From positions 37,100-101,099 of the forward strand of contig NZ_AUEZ01000028.1 in NCBI RefSeq assembly GCF_000426245.1: a stretch of 64,000 nt of DNA, read 5' to 3'. The notes under the pieces were generated by a model that was given only the letters and a program-made list of their open reading frames with translations, searched no databases and was not told the origin of the DNA. Origin of the DNA: Bradyrhizobium sp. Ai1a-2 (lineage in GTDB: Bacteria; Pseudomonadota; Alphaproteobacteria; Rhizobiales; Xanthobacteraceae). Shown piece by piece: positions 52,789-61,931 of the stretch (its first letter is position 1; each line of letters starts with the position of its first letter). The translations under genes and the position numbers were made by a program.

Positions 52789-54180
52789 TCATCTCGCGGG
52801 CATGCGGCGGCGACGGGCCGACGCCGCGTGGTCGTCGATCGGATTGAGCTGTTGCGGTGAACGCATCCTTGCGGAGCGCGCTGCCTGCCGCTGCAAGCGG
52901 CGGCGCGTCGCACCGAGCTGACGCAGCCATTGATGTGGCGACCAGCTATCCGTACTACGCGGCGCGAACAGCTGCTGTTCGATTGCACCGATCTGGACGT
53001 CGAGCGCGGGATCCTTTGCCACGGATTTCAGCGAGGCCACGGTGTGGCGTGGCGCAACCGGATCGAAGCGCTGCAGCCAGTCGAGCAGCGCAAAATAGGC
53101 GGCCTTCGCATCGCTACGGCGCGCCGCCTGGCGCAGCCGGCTGAAGGAAAACGATTCGGATCGGAGATAGGCTTCGCGTCGATGCCGGTAGTCCGCAGCC
53201 ATCGCCCGCGCCGCGCGCGGCGTGATCCAGCCGAGCCCCGCGAGTGCGGCGAGCGCCAGCACGGCAAGACCCCAGTGATCCACGAACAGATCGAGCAGCC
53301 TGCTCCAGTTCCGGCCCGCACCGGCATCGCCGGGCGGTGCTGCGCTTCCAGCTGCCGGGTTGGCCGCGACCTGCAGCGGGACGGCGTCGAGATGCGCGAG
53401 CGCAATCTTCCCGTCGCCCGCATTCCACCAGCGCACATCGATCGCCGGCAGCACATAGTCGCCGGGCTTTTCCAGCATATAGGTCGCGGAATCGACGCGG
53501 GCAGCCGATAACGCGTCGCTCCGCCCCTCCGTCGTGTCCTGTAGTGACGGCTGTGCCGGATAGACGGCGAGGCCATCGATCGGGGAAAACGCGATCGGTG
53601 GCAGCAGCATCGCCGGCGTTCCGTCGGCCTTGATGGTGACGATGCGGGTGACGGCGTCGCCGACCTTCAGCTCTTCCGAAGAGCGCTGGATCTGCTGCTC
53701 CATGGTCAGGCTGGTCGCGGTCAGGAAGGGATGAAGGCCGGCCGCCGCGTCCGGAATGGACGCCTGGAATTCGATGCGAGGCAGCGAGATGACGGCTTCG
53801 CGTGTTGCCGGCGGCTCGGCCGCGTATTTGATCGTCAGCTTCTGGTCCGAGATCGCATAGGATCCCGCCTCCAGCGGATAGATCGCGAATTCGAAGCGCA
53901 CGCCGGCGTATTCGATGCCGTTTGACTGCTCGTTGAGGTTCACGCTTTGAAGCTGGCGGGTTACCGCATTACGGAGCTGGAAGCCCGGCAATTCCGGCGG
54001 CGCCGTCATGTAGTTCGGCGCCAGCACCTCCACCCGCAGCGTCGCGCGCTGACCAACCAGCACCTGCGCGGGATCGATGGCCACTCGCACGATCGGCTCG
54101 GGCGCTGCATTCTGCTGCGCCTGCGCGGCGAGCGGCACCAGGAGCGCCAGCAGACATGCGATGGCGAACCGGCTCCTCAT
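52789..54180 (-). CDS. batD: BatD-like membrane protein
   Basis: A 463-residue protein: signal peptide (FAIACLLALLVPLAAQAQ), Ig-like periplasmic domains (VRVAIDPAQVLVGQRATLRV; LPGFQLRNAVTRQLQS), then a transmembrane helix near residue 310 (WGLAVLALAALAGLGWITP) and a basic cytosolic tail. It matches BatD of the aerotolerance (Bat) operons. It overlaps batB as ATGA and is the last of the Bat genes here. Function with BatA/BatB is inferred from family. Confidence 0.85.
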   Translation of the reverse strand: MRSRFAIACLLALLVPLAAQAQQNAAPEPIVRVAIDPAQVLVGQRATLRVEVLAPNYMTAPPELPGFQLRNAVTRQLQSVNLNEQSNGIEYAGVRFEFAIYPLEAGSYAISDQKLTIKYAAEPPATREAVISLPRIEFQASIPDAAAGLHPFLTATSLTMEQQIQRSSEELKVGDAVTRIVTIKADGTPAMLLPPIAFSPIDGLAVYPAQPSLQDTTEGRSDALSAARVDSATYMLEKPGDYVLPAIDVRWWNAGDGKIALAHLDAVPLQVAANPAAGSAAPPGDAGAGRNWSRLLDLFVDHWGLAVLALAALAGLGWITPRAARAMAADYRHRREAYLRSESFSFSRLRQAARRSDAKAAYFALLDWLQRFDPVAPRHTVASLKSVAKDPALDVQIGAIEQQLFAPRSTDSWSPHQWLRQLGATRRRLQRQAARSARMRSPQQLNPIDDHAASARRRRMPAR

Positions 54181-55703
54181 GGCAGTGGTCTCTTTGGCGG
54201 CGGCGCAGCCTGGATCGCGAATTTCAGCTTCAGGAAATCCGCGGGCGTGGTCTGCACCTGGCGCATCCAGGCTTCCGCCGCACCCGGCGTGGTCACGTCT
54301 TCCGGCTTGACCTGGATGCGCTTGCCGCCCTTCTGGTCGGGATCGACGCGCATCTCGTCCGCCTTTTCATCGGGCGGTGCGGGATCGTCCTGCTCCTGCT
54401 TGCGGCGTTTTTCCTCCCGCGCCTTCAGCGCGGCAGCGACGATCGCGCGGTTGGTCTTGGCCGCGAGATGTTGCGGCTGCGCCTTGAGCACGTCGTCATA
54501 GGCCTTGATGGCCTTCTCATAGGCATGGTTCTGCGCTTGCGCATTGCCGAGCGCGAATTTTCCTTCGATCGTATCAACCTCGGCGAATGCCTTCGCCGCT
54601 TCCAGGAAATCATAGGCGCGATAGGCGGCGAGGCCGCGCCACATCGGGTCGGCGAACAATTTCGCCGCGGCTGCGTAATCGCCGCGATCGAAGGCGAGCC
54701 GCCCCTGCTGGTCCGGCGTCAGCCACAAATTCCTGAACCAGGAAGCGTCTTGCGCGTTCGCCGGCAACGCGTGGAACGCCAGGAAGAATGCCAGCATCCA
54801 GGCGACCGTCGTGCCGCGCCGGAACCACAGCAGGGCGAGCAATGCGACTGGAAACAGCAGCCAGTAGCCTTCGTCGAGCCACTGCGAGCCGAATGTGTCT
54901 CCCTGCGCGGCCTGATATCGCGTTTCGATCCTGCGCTCGAGCATGCGGATGTCCGAGCCATCGACGCTGACACGGACTGCGCCGGACGCCAGCGGCGCAC
55001 CCATAGGCATCACATCAAGCATCAGCAGATTATTGCGCCCGGCGGCCTGCCGCAGCGCTGGCTCCGCAGTGCTTGCGGAATCGTCGGTGACGACAAGGAT
55101 GGTGCCGGCCACCGGTTCGCTCGCGAGCGACTGCGCCGCAAGCGCGACGGCTGCAAGCGCGTTGCGGCCGTCAGACGGCATCAGGCGGGGTGCAAGCGCT
55201 GCAAGGAACGGCTCGATCACGCCGCGATCGTCGGTCAGCGGCATCACCAGATGAGAGGTCGCCGCATAGGCGATCAGCCCCATACGGGCGCCAGCGCGCG
55301 CCGCCAGCAGGTCATGGATTTTCTGCTTGGCGCGCTCGAGCCGGGACGGCGCCACATCGGTCTCGGTCATGGACGACGACAGCGCCAGCGCGATCATCAG
55401 CGGCGCCTTGTCTTCGACAAAGGGCGGCAATTCACGCCGCCAGGTTGGGCCTGACAGGGCGACGATGCCGAGCGTCATTCCGGTCGCAACGAGCCAGGCC
55501 GGATTGATGCCCCATCTTCGGTCCGGCCTGACGATCAGATATTTCAGGAGGTGCGAGGAGATCACGCCGCCCCATTGGGTCTCCGCGCGTTGGCGCCAGA
55601 GCACCAGCAGCAGGATCGCGACGACAGGCACCAGCGCAACCAGCCATTGCGGGCGCAGCAGGTGCAAGGGGATCTGCAAAGGGATCGCGGCTGCATCAGG
55701 CAT
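54177..55703 (-). CDS. batB: BatB-type VWA protein with C-terminal TPR (BatB-BatC fusion)
   Basis: A 508-residue membrane protein. Two N-terminal helices (WLVALVPVVAILLLVLW and ATGMTLGIVALSG) precede a von Willebrand A domain, then two more helices near residues 280-320. A TPR-like region follows (NLWLTPDQQGRLAFDRGDYA, YEKAIKAYDDVLKAQPQHLA), which is BatC-like. The MIDAS DxSxS is lost: ALALSSSM has Ala107 in place of the aspartate. ATG 55703 overlaps batA by eight bases. Confidence 0.87.
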   Translation of the reverse strand: MPDAAAIPLQIPLHLLRPQWLVALVPVVAILLLVLWRQRAETQWGGVISSHLLKYLIVRPDRRWGINPAWLVATGMTLGIVALSGPTWRRELPPFVEDKAPLMIALALSSSMTETDVAPSRLERAKQKIHDLLAARAGARMGLIAYAATSHLVMPLTDDRGVIEPFLAALAPRLMPSDGRNALAAVALAAQSLASEPVAGTILVVTDDSASTAEPALRQAAGRNNLLMLDVMPMGAPLASGAVRVSVDGSDIRMLERRIETRYQAAQGDTFGSQWLDEGYWLLFPVALLALLWFRRGTTVAWMLAFFLAFHALPANAQDASWFRNLWLTPDQQGRLAFDRGDYAAAAKLFADPMWRGLAAYRAYDFLEAAKAFAEVDTIEGKFALGNAQAQNHAYEKAIKAYDDVLKAQPQHLAAKTNRAIVAAALKAREEKRRKQEQDDPAPPDEKADEMRVDPDQKGGKRIQVKPEDVTTPGAAEAWMRQVQTTPADFLKLKFAIQAAPPPKRPLP

Positions 55704-56694
55704 GGCGGAGCATCCTGCGATGGTTCCAGGCACTCGACATCAGCAAGGCGAGCCACAACAACAGCGACAAAACCACAGCCGCGCCGAGCGGCCATTGAAA
55801 GAGCGGCAGCTTCGGGCGCCAAGACAGCGTCTGGAGTTTTGCCGGCGCCAGACGATCGATGTCGGCATAGACCCCTTCCAATTGTGCGCCATCCTCGGCA
55901 CGGAAGAACTCACCGCCCGTGCTGCTCGCCACGCCTTGCAGCACGCCGAGGTCGACGCGGTTCTCGCCGGAAGCCGCCGGATCGCCGACGCCGATGGTGT
56001 AGATAACGACGCCGTTCTGTCGCGCGATGTCAGCGGCATGCTCGGGCGGCACACGGCTTGCCGTATCGTTGCCGTCGGTCAGGAGGATCAGCAGTCTTTG
56101 CTTTGCCGTGCTCTTCTCGAAAGTCTTGATGGCGAGACCGATGGTGTCGCCGATCGCGGTCTGCTGCCCGGCCATGCCGACCTGCGTCTGCGCGAGGAGC
56201 TGCTGCGCCGTCGCGAGATCCTGCGTGAACGGCACCTGCACATAGGCCTTGGTGCCGAACAGGATCAGCGCGATGCGGTCGCCATGACGGCGAGCGATGA
56301 AATCCTTGATCACGCGCTTGACGCCGTCGAGCCGCGTCAGCATCTGTCCGTCGGCATTGCGGAAGTCGGACTGATCCATCGATCCCGAGATATCGACGGC
56401 GAGGATCAGGTCGCGCGCCGATATCTCGTGGGTGACGGGATCGCTGACCCATTGCGGCCGCGCCAGGGCAGCGACAATCAATAGCCAGATCAGGATCGCA
56501 ACGATCATTTGCATGGCGCGGCGTCGCAGCACTACTGCTCCCCGTTGCGGCGTCTGTCCGGTCGCGGCGGCAAGCCGCTCGAAGAACGGCACTTGCACCG
56601 AGGCCTGGCGGGCACGAAACGGCGGCAACAGCCACCAGACCAGGAGCGGCAACGGCAACAGCGCGAACATCCAGGGCCAGGCGAACTCAAACAT
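55696..56694 (-). CDS. batA: BatA-type VWA membrane protein
   Basis: A 332-residue protein with N-terminal helices (MFEFAWPWMFALLPLPLLVW and AMQMIVAILIWLLIVAALA), a periplasm-facing VWA domain with intact MIDAS (LILAVDISGSMDQSDF, residues 101-105) and TDGND, and a C-terminal helix. BatA and BatB are thought to bind each other and the MoxR ATPase. ATG 56694 overlaps the preceding DUF4381 gene by eight bases. Confidence 0.9.
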   Translation of the reverse strand: MFEFAWPWMFALLPLPLLVWWLLPPFRARQASVQVPFFERLAAATGQTPQRGAVVLRRRAMQMIVAILIWLLIVAALARPQWVSDPVTHEISARDLILAVDISGSMDQSDFRNADGQMLTRLDGVKRVIKDFIARRHGDRIALILFGTKAYVQVPFTQDLATAQQLLAQTQVGMAGQQTAIGDTIGLAIKTFEKSTAKQRLLILLTDGNDTASRVPPEHAADIARQNGVVIYTIGVGDPAASGENRVDLGVLQGVASSTGGEFFRAEDGAQLEGVYADIDRLAPAKLQTLSWRPKLPLFQWPLGAAVVLSLLLWLALLMSSAWNHRRMLRHA

Positions 56695-57184
56695 GATGCA
56701 CCCTGATCCAGCGGCGAACGAGCTCGACGAGCGCGGAGCTCTGGTTGGCGTCTGGCTCGGCCGGAACATATGGTGCGCTCGCGAGCCAGCGTCCGACGCC
56801 GGCCGAAAATCTCGTTTCGTCACCGGTGCGGTCGAGAAAGGCGAGCCAGGCTGATCCCATCAGCGGCGCCACCTGGTTGCGCGGGTAGGCCGCGAGCGCA
56901 GTCCGTCGCACCAGCAACGAAAGTTGCGTCGCCAAGTCGGACGGCGACCGATCTACGTCGTGCGGCTGCGTGATCCGCGTCAATTCGGAGAGTGCTTCGC
57001 GCCGATATCGATTGACGCGGCGATAGTGCACGAATTGCCAGATCGCGACCACGGCCGCGACGAGCAGCAGGACAATCGCGATCCGCAAGGCCCAGGTCTC
57101 GGGCCACAGGCTGATCTCCTTCGGCAAGGGAATGTCAATGAGACCGGCAACCGGATCGTTGGCGATGGGCTTGACGTCAGCCAA
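56687..57184 (-). CDS. DUF4381 membrane protein
   Basis: A 165-residue protein with one transmembrane helix (ALRIAIVLLLVAAVVAIWQF) followed by a helical cytosolic domain (LATQLSLLVRRTALAAYPRN, WLAFLDRTGDETRFSAG), the DUF4381 pattern of MoxR/Bat operons. I choose TTG 57184 because it follows GGAGG by five bases and gives the same eight-base overlap seen at the next two junctions; ATG 57223 would reach 47 bases into the DUF58 gene. Confidence 0.85.
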   Translation of the reverse strand: MADVKPIANDPVAGLIDIPLPKEISLWPETWALRIAIVLLLVAAVVAIWQFVHYRRVNRYRREALSELTRITQPHDVDRSPSDLATQLSLLVRRTALAAYPRNQVAPLMGSAWLAFLDRTGDETRFSAGVGRWLASAPYVPAEPDANQSSALVELVRRWIRVHHV

Positions 57185-58163
57185 GAGCCGCCTCCGTCTG
57201 TGGTTGGCCACGGCCACGGCCATGACGCGCCGGCATCGCGCCGAACAGGTGCCGGAGCTGCGGCACGATCTCCTCTGCGGCGCTGAGCGGCAGCACGGGA
57301 ACGCCAAGTTCGTGCGTCCATGCAAACACGCCCCGTAACCTTTCCTGGGTCGCCAGCATGATGCTCTGCCGCACGCTGTCACGGCCGACTTCGAGCTGGA
57401 TCTGCAACTCGCCGTCGGTCACCGTCATCGCGGCGGATGCCGGCAGGTCGCTTTGCAGGGGATCGTGGACCAGCACCGCGACGACGTCGTTATGCCGGGT
57501 CAGGGCGCCGATCATCTTCCGGGTCACATCGTCGGCGCCGTCAAAATCGCTGATGACAATGATCGTGGCGTCATGCAGCGCGCGACGTTCGGCATGTTGG
57601 AGCGCCGTGTTCAGCATGATGGGCGCAGTGACGAGGCCGCGGCCGACACTGAGCGCCTGGTTTTGCGCAACGATTGTGGAAAGGATCTGCAGCACCGTGG
57701 CCCGGCTGCGCCGTGCCCTGATTTCGGCGAGATCATTGTCATTGAACACGATGGCGCCGACGCGGTCGCCGACGCCGAGCACACGCCACGCACCGATCGC
57801 CGCCGCCTGGGCTGCCGTCACCGACTTCATCGCAAGCCGGCTGCCGAAGAACATCGACAGCCTTTGATCAACCACCAGCAGCGCCTGCCGGTCGCGCTCC
57901 TCGTTGAAGACGCGCACATGCGGCTTCTGCAACCGCGCCGTCACCTTCCAGTCGATCGAGCGAACGTCGTCGCCGGGGCGATAGTCCCTGATCTCCTCGA
58001 AATTCAATCCGCGCCCGCGCATCCGCGAGGCAAAGCGGCCGGACAGCAAGCTGTGCACGGGTTGCTTCGGCAGGAAAGAAACATGGCGGCCGCGCTGCTC
58101 GAGCGCGATGAGTTCTTCGAGATCGACATAGACACCGGGCACCCTGGCGTTCTCGTCGATCAT
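57177..58163 (-). CDS. DUF58 protein of MoxR operon
   Basis: A 328-residue cytosolic protein. FEEIRDYRPGDDVRSIDWKV and RLQKPHVRVFNEERDRQALL are the DUF58 signature, followed by a VWA-like fold (VVDQRLSMFFGS, IVISDFDGADDV). DUF58 proteins accompany MoxR ATPases and probably act as substrate adaptors. The start is seven bases after the moxR stop. Confidence 0.92.
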   Translation of the reverse strand: MIDENARVPGVYVDLEELIALEQRGRHVSFLPKQPVHSLLSGRFASRMRGRGLNFEEIRDYRPGDDVRSIDWKVTARLQKPHVRVFNEERDRQALLVVDQRLSMFFGSRLAMKSVTAAQAAAIGAWRVLGVGDRVGAIVFNDNDLAEIRARRSRATVLQILSTIVAQNQALSVGRGLVTAPIMLNTALQHAERRALHDATIIVISDFDGADDVTRKMIGALTRHNDVVAVLVHDPLQSDLPASAAMTVTDGELQIQLEVGRDSVRQSIMLATQERLRGVFAWTHELGVPVLPLSAAEEIVPQLRHLFGAMPARHGRGRGQPQTEAALG

Positions 58164-58170
58164 GGCGGCC

Positions 58171-59205
58171 TCACGCGGCTGCGACCAGTTCGGTGATCTT
58201 GTCGATCACCTGGTCGGCCGTGACGCCTTGCGACACGGCTTCGTAGCTCAGGATCAGCCGATGGCGCAGGCAGTCATGCACCACCGCGCGGACATGATCG
58301 GGCGTGACAAATTCTTGGGCGTCGAGCCAGGCTCGGGCGCGCGCGCAGCGGTCGAGCGCGAGGCTGCCGCGTGGGCTGGCGCCGATCTGGATCCATTTGC
58401 TCAGAGGTTCGCCGTAGCGGCCGGGAAACCGGGTGGCATAGATCACATCGACCATGTATTTCAGCGCGAGGTCGGAGACGAACAGATTGTCGATCTCGGC
58501 GCGCGCATCGAAGATCGCCTGCTGCGGCACCGCCGCGGGCTCCGTGGCGTGGTCCTTCGGTGCCTGTGCATTCTCGGCGCGGTTCAGCTTGATGATCTCG
58601 CCTTCCGTCGCCTCGTCCGGATAGGTGATGACGACGTGCATCAGGAAGCGGTCGAGCTGCGCCTCGGGCAGCGGATAGGTGCCTTCCTGCTCGATCGGGT
58701 TTTCGGTCGCGAGCACCATGAACAGGTCAGGCATTTTGTAGGTCTTGCCCGCAACCGTGACCTGGCGCTCCTCCATGGCCTCGAGCAGCGCCGATTGCAC
58801 CTTGGCGGGGGCGCGATTGATCTCGTCCGCGAGCACGAGATTGGCGAAGATCGGCCCCTTCTGGAACTGGAATTGCCCGCCTTTCTCCGTCTGCACATAG
58901 ATCTCGGCGCCGGTGACATCCGATGGCAGCAGGTCCGGCGTGAACTGCACACGCGACAGGTCGGCTGCGAGGTTCTTCGCCAATGTCTTCACTGCGCGAG
59001 TCTTGGCCAGACCGGGCAGGCTCTCGATCAGGAGATTGCCGTTGGCGAGCAGACCGATCAGCATGCTTTCGACCAGATGATCCTGGCCGAGCACCGATTT
59101 GCCGATCCGCGCCTTGAGCTCTGACAACGCATCGCGCGCAGCCGAGCGCTTCAGGCTCCCGGACTCCGGTGGAATTGGCAACTTGCCTGTGCGGAGGTCG
59201 GACAT
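58171..59205 (-). CDS. MoxR-family AAA+ ATPase
   Basis: A 344-residue AAA+ ATPase of the MoxR class. Walker A is ESLPGLAKTRAVKTLAKN, Walker B LVLADEINRAPAKVQ with sensor-1 ATENPIEQEGTYPLPEAQLD. MoxR proteins act as chaperones for assembly of metal-containing or exported enzymes, working with VWA partners. ATG 59205 begins MSDLRTGKLPIPPESG; the open frame upstream is intergenic. It leads the DUF58-DUF4381-BatA-BatB-BatD set. Confidence 0.95.
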   Translation of the reverse strand: MSDLRTGKLPIPPESGSLKRSAARDALSELKARIGKSVLGQDHLVESMLIGLLANGNLLIESLPGLAKTRAVKTLAKNLAADLSRVQFTPDLLPSDVTGAEIYVQTEKGGQFQFQKGPIFANLVLADEINRAPAKVQSALLEAMEERQVTVAGKTYKMPDLFMVLATENPIEQEGTYPLPEAQLDRFLMHVVITYPDEATEGEIIKLNRAENAQAPKDHATEPAAVPQQAIFDARAEIDNLFVSDLALKYMVDVIYATRFPGRYGEPLSKWIQIGASPRGSLALDRCARARAWLDAQEFVTPDHVRAVVHDCLRHRLILSYEAVSQGVTADQVIDKITELVAAA

Positions 59206-59311
59206 TTCCTTCTCGCTGGGACCAGGGATTGTCCGGCCGCCTGGACGGCCGGTGCGCTGGCGCCCCCCGTGATATCGACGCCTCACGGTGCAGGGAGCGC
59301 CCTGCCGAGGA

Positions 59312-60919
59312 CTATTTCGTTCCCGTCTTGTCGAGATTCTTCATCAGCGCGTCGACCATCTGGTCGATGCTGAAGCTGGCGGAGCGCTGGCTCGGCGGAA
59401 ATTCCTTGAAGGTCTGAAGGAATGGAGCAACGCGCCACACGCCGTATTGAATGAGATAGGCATTCTTGGCCAGCCAGTCGTAATACTGGTCCGACACCAC
59501 ATCGGCGCGTTCGAATGGATCCATCCGCAGATTGAACACTTTCGGCGCGCGCAGGCAGGTGAACGGGTTGGACCAGACCACGAAGCCGCCGGGCTGACGC
59601 TGTTCGCAGAACACGATTTTCCAATCGCCGTAGCGATAGGCGACGACCTCGCCGTCATCGTTGAAATAGTAGAACTCGCTGCGCGCGGACTTCGGTGCCT
59701 GTCCCGTCAGGTATGGCAACTGATTGTAGCCGTCGAGGTGGACCTTGGAGGATTTGCCGCCGAGATCGGTGCCCTTGAGCAGCCGGTCCTTGATGTCGGC
59801 ATCGCCGGCGGCGGCAAGCAGCGTCGGAAACCAGTCGAGTCCGGAGATCATTTCATTGGACACTTCGCCGGCCTTGATGCGGCCGGGCCAGCGGATCATC
59901 GCCGGTACGCGGAACGCGCCTTCCCAGTTGGTATCCTTTTCACTGCGGAACGGGGTCGTCGCCGCATCCGGCCATGACCATTGGTTGGGTCCGTTGTCGG
60001 TGGTGTAGACGACGATCGTATTGTTGGCGATCCCGAGGTCGTCGACCGCCTTCAAGAGCTTGCCGACGTCACCGTCGTGCTCGATCATGCCGTCGGCATA
60101 TTCATTGCCGGGCATGCCGCTCTGTCCCTGCATCGAGGGCCGAACGTGGGTGAAGGCATGCATCCTGGTCGTGTTCATCCAGGTGAAGAACGGCTTGTTG
60201 GCCCTTACCTGCCGCTGCATGAAATCGATCGCTGCGGCGGTGGTTTCGTCGTCGACCGTCTCCATCCGCTTCCTGTTGAGCGGGCCGGTATCTTCGATCT
60301 TGCCATCAGCGGAGGCTTTCAGGACCCCGCGCGGGGTGTTTGCCTTGACGAACGCCGTGTCGTTCTTCGGATAATACGGCCGCTCCGGTTCCTCCTCCGC
60401 ATTGAGGTGGTAGAGGTTGCCGAAGAATTCGTCGAAGCCGTGCTTGGTCGGCAGATATTCGTCGCGATCACCGAGATGGTTCTTGCCGAACTGGCCGGTG
60501 GCGTAGCCGAGCGGCTTGAGCGCCTGGGCGATCGTCACGTCGCGATCCTGCAGGCCGACGGCCGCGCCGGGAATGCCGACTTTGCACAGCCCGGTCCGCA
60601 GGCAGACTTGACCGGTGATAAAGGTGGAACGGCCCGCCGTGCAGCTATTCTCTGCATAATAGTCGGTGAACCGCATGCCTTCCTTGGCGATCCGGTCGAT
60701 GTTGGGCGTCTTGTAACCCATCAGGCCGTCGGTATAGGCGCTGATGTTGGACTGGCCGACGTCGTCACCGAAGATCACGAGGATATTCGGCCTTGCCGTG
60801 CTCGGCGCCTGCGCGAGTGCAGTCGAGCCGGCGAATGGTGACAGGCTGGTCGCAACCAGTGCTGCAGCGAAGAAGGTGCGAAGCAATTTGGCGCTCTTGG
60901 ACTCAGCTTCGTCGCTCAT
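59312..60919 (-). CDS. Sulfatase, Sec-type export signal
   Basis: A 535-residue sulfatase, close paralogue of the product of 51014-52699. A Sec-like signal (LLRTFFAAALVATSLSPFAG) is followed by NILVIFGDDVGQSNISAY, NSCTAGRSTFITGQ with Cys93 as the formylglycine precursor, and GYATGQFGKNHLGDRDEYLP then LYHLNAEEEPERPYYPK. ATG 60919 follows GGGAG. It begins only ten bases after the FGE gene, so enzyme and maturase are co-expressed. Confidence 0.94.
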   Translation of the reverse strand: MSDEAESKSAKLLRTFFAAALVATSLSPFAGSTALAQAPSTARPNILVIFGDDVGQSNISAYTDGLMGYKTPNIDRIAKEGMRFTDYYAENSCTAGRSTFITGQVCLRTGLCKVGIPGAAVGLQDRDVTIAQALKPLGYATGQFGKNHLGDRDEYLPTKHGFDEFFGNLYHLNAEEEPERPYYPKNDTAFVKANTPRGVLKASADGKIEDTGPLNRKRMETVDDETTAAAIDFMQRQVRANKPFFTWMNTTRMHAFTHVRPSMQGQSGMPGNEYADGMIEHDGDVGKLLKAVDDLGIANNTIVVYTTDNGPNQWSWPDAATTPFRSEKDTNWEGAFRVPAMIRWPGRIKAGEVSNEMISGLDWFPTLLAAAGDADIKDRLLKGTDLGGKSSKVHLDGYNQLPYLTGQAPKSARSEFYYFNDDGEVVAYRYGDWKIVFCEQRQPGGFVVWSNPFTCLRAPKVFNLRMDPFERADVVSDQYYDWLAKNAYLIQYGVWRVAPFLQTFKEFPPSQRSASFSIDQMVDALMKNLDKTGTK

Positions 60920-60929
60920 TCCACACTCC

Positions 60930-61931
60930 CTATTTTGAAGGCGCTTGTGTCGGCTGAACGCCGGGCGCCCGCACGACGCACCTGAAACCGACATGGCTCG
61001 TCGACGTGTCGACTGGTTCGGCGTGCCGGGCGGCGGGCCGATACCGCCGGCAGTAGTTCGGCGCGCACAGATGCGAGCCGCCCTTCAAGACTTTGCGGGG
61101 GATACGGATGTTCGGTTGACCTGGATCAAAGCTCGCGCGCTCCGGGCCGCCGCGCGGATTCTGTGGAACACAGCACGGCTTGGCGCTATCGGCTTCATGA
61201 CGGGCCGACCACCAGTCGGCGGTCCATTCCCAGACATTGCCGATCATGTCGTAGACGCCGTAGCCGTTCGGCGGAAATGCGGTGACGGGCGAGGTGCGCT
61301 GGAAGCCGTCTTCGCACGCGTTCTGGATCGGGAATTCGCCTTGCCAGGTGTTGGCCATGTGCCGACCGTCAGGCGTCAGCGTGTTGCCCCAGGCGAACTC
61401 CTCACCATCCAGGCCGCCGCGCGCGGCAAGCTCCCATTCGGCTTCGGTGGGAATCTGCTTGCCGATCCATTTCGCGTAGGCGAGTACGTCAGCGTACGAA
61501 ACATGCACCACCGGATGATCGTCGAGGTCCTTGATGTTGCTTCCGGGTCCGTACGGGCGCCGCCAGTTGGCGCCCTTCATGAGCGTCCACCACTGGCTCC
61601 AGTCGCGCAGATCGTGCACACGGCGCGGCGGCGAGAACACCAGCGAGCCGGCATAGATCATCTTCGGCAGGGCGCCGGGATAGTCTTTGGGGTTCGGCGG
61701 AACCTCCGCCGTGGTGACGTAGCCGGTCGCGTTGACGAACGCCTTGAACGCGCGGTTGGTCACGGGCGTGCGGTCGATCCAGAAGCCGTCCACGCTCACC
61801 CGATGGCTGGGCGCCTCTTCGGCATAATGATTGTCGGAGCCCATACGGAAAGTAGCGCCGGGAATCCAAATCATGTCGCCGGCAGCGAGATCGGTCGGCC
61901 GCCCCGTGCGCTCGATACCCGACTCCAACAT
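60930..61931 (-). CDS. Formylglycine-generating enzyme
   Basis: A 333-residue FGE (SUMF1) family protein. FRMGSDNHYAEEAPSHRVSV and FWIDRTPVTNRAFKAFVNAT open the domain, YGVYDMIGNVWEWTADWW is central, and GGSHLCAPNYCRRYRPAAR carries the two catalytic/copper-binding cysteines (289 and 294), as in active FGEs. It oxidises sulfatase cysteine to formylglycine in the cytosol before export. ATG 61931 is chosen, with GGGAAG before it. An in-frame start at 62030 would add 33 residues with no family match. Confidence 0.94.
   Translation of the reverse strand: MLESGIERTGRPTDLAAGDMIWIPGATFRMGSDNHYAEEAPSHRVSVDGFWIDRTPVTNRAFKAFVNATGYVTTAEVPPNPKDYPGALPKMIYAGSLVFSPPRRVHDLRDWSQWWTLMKGANWRRPYGPGSNIKDLDDHPVVHVSYADVLAYAKWIGKQIPTEAEWELAARGGLDGEEFAWGNTLTPDGRHMANTWQGEFPIQNACEDGFQRTSPVTAFPPNGYGVYDMIGNVWEWTADWWSARHEADSAKPCCVPQNPRGGPERASFDPGQPNIRIPRKVLKGGSHLCAPNYCRRYRPAARHAEPVDTSTSHVGFRCVVRAPGVQPTQAPSK

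Noticed and set aside
51014..61931. MoxR/VWA genes as an anti-phage system
   Set aside because: The set is the full Bat-type envelope operon with signal peptides and membrane anchors, without a nuclease, NTPase effector or other defence partner.
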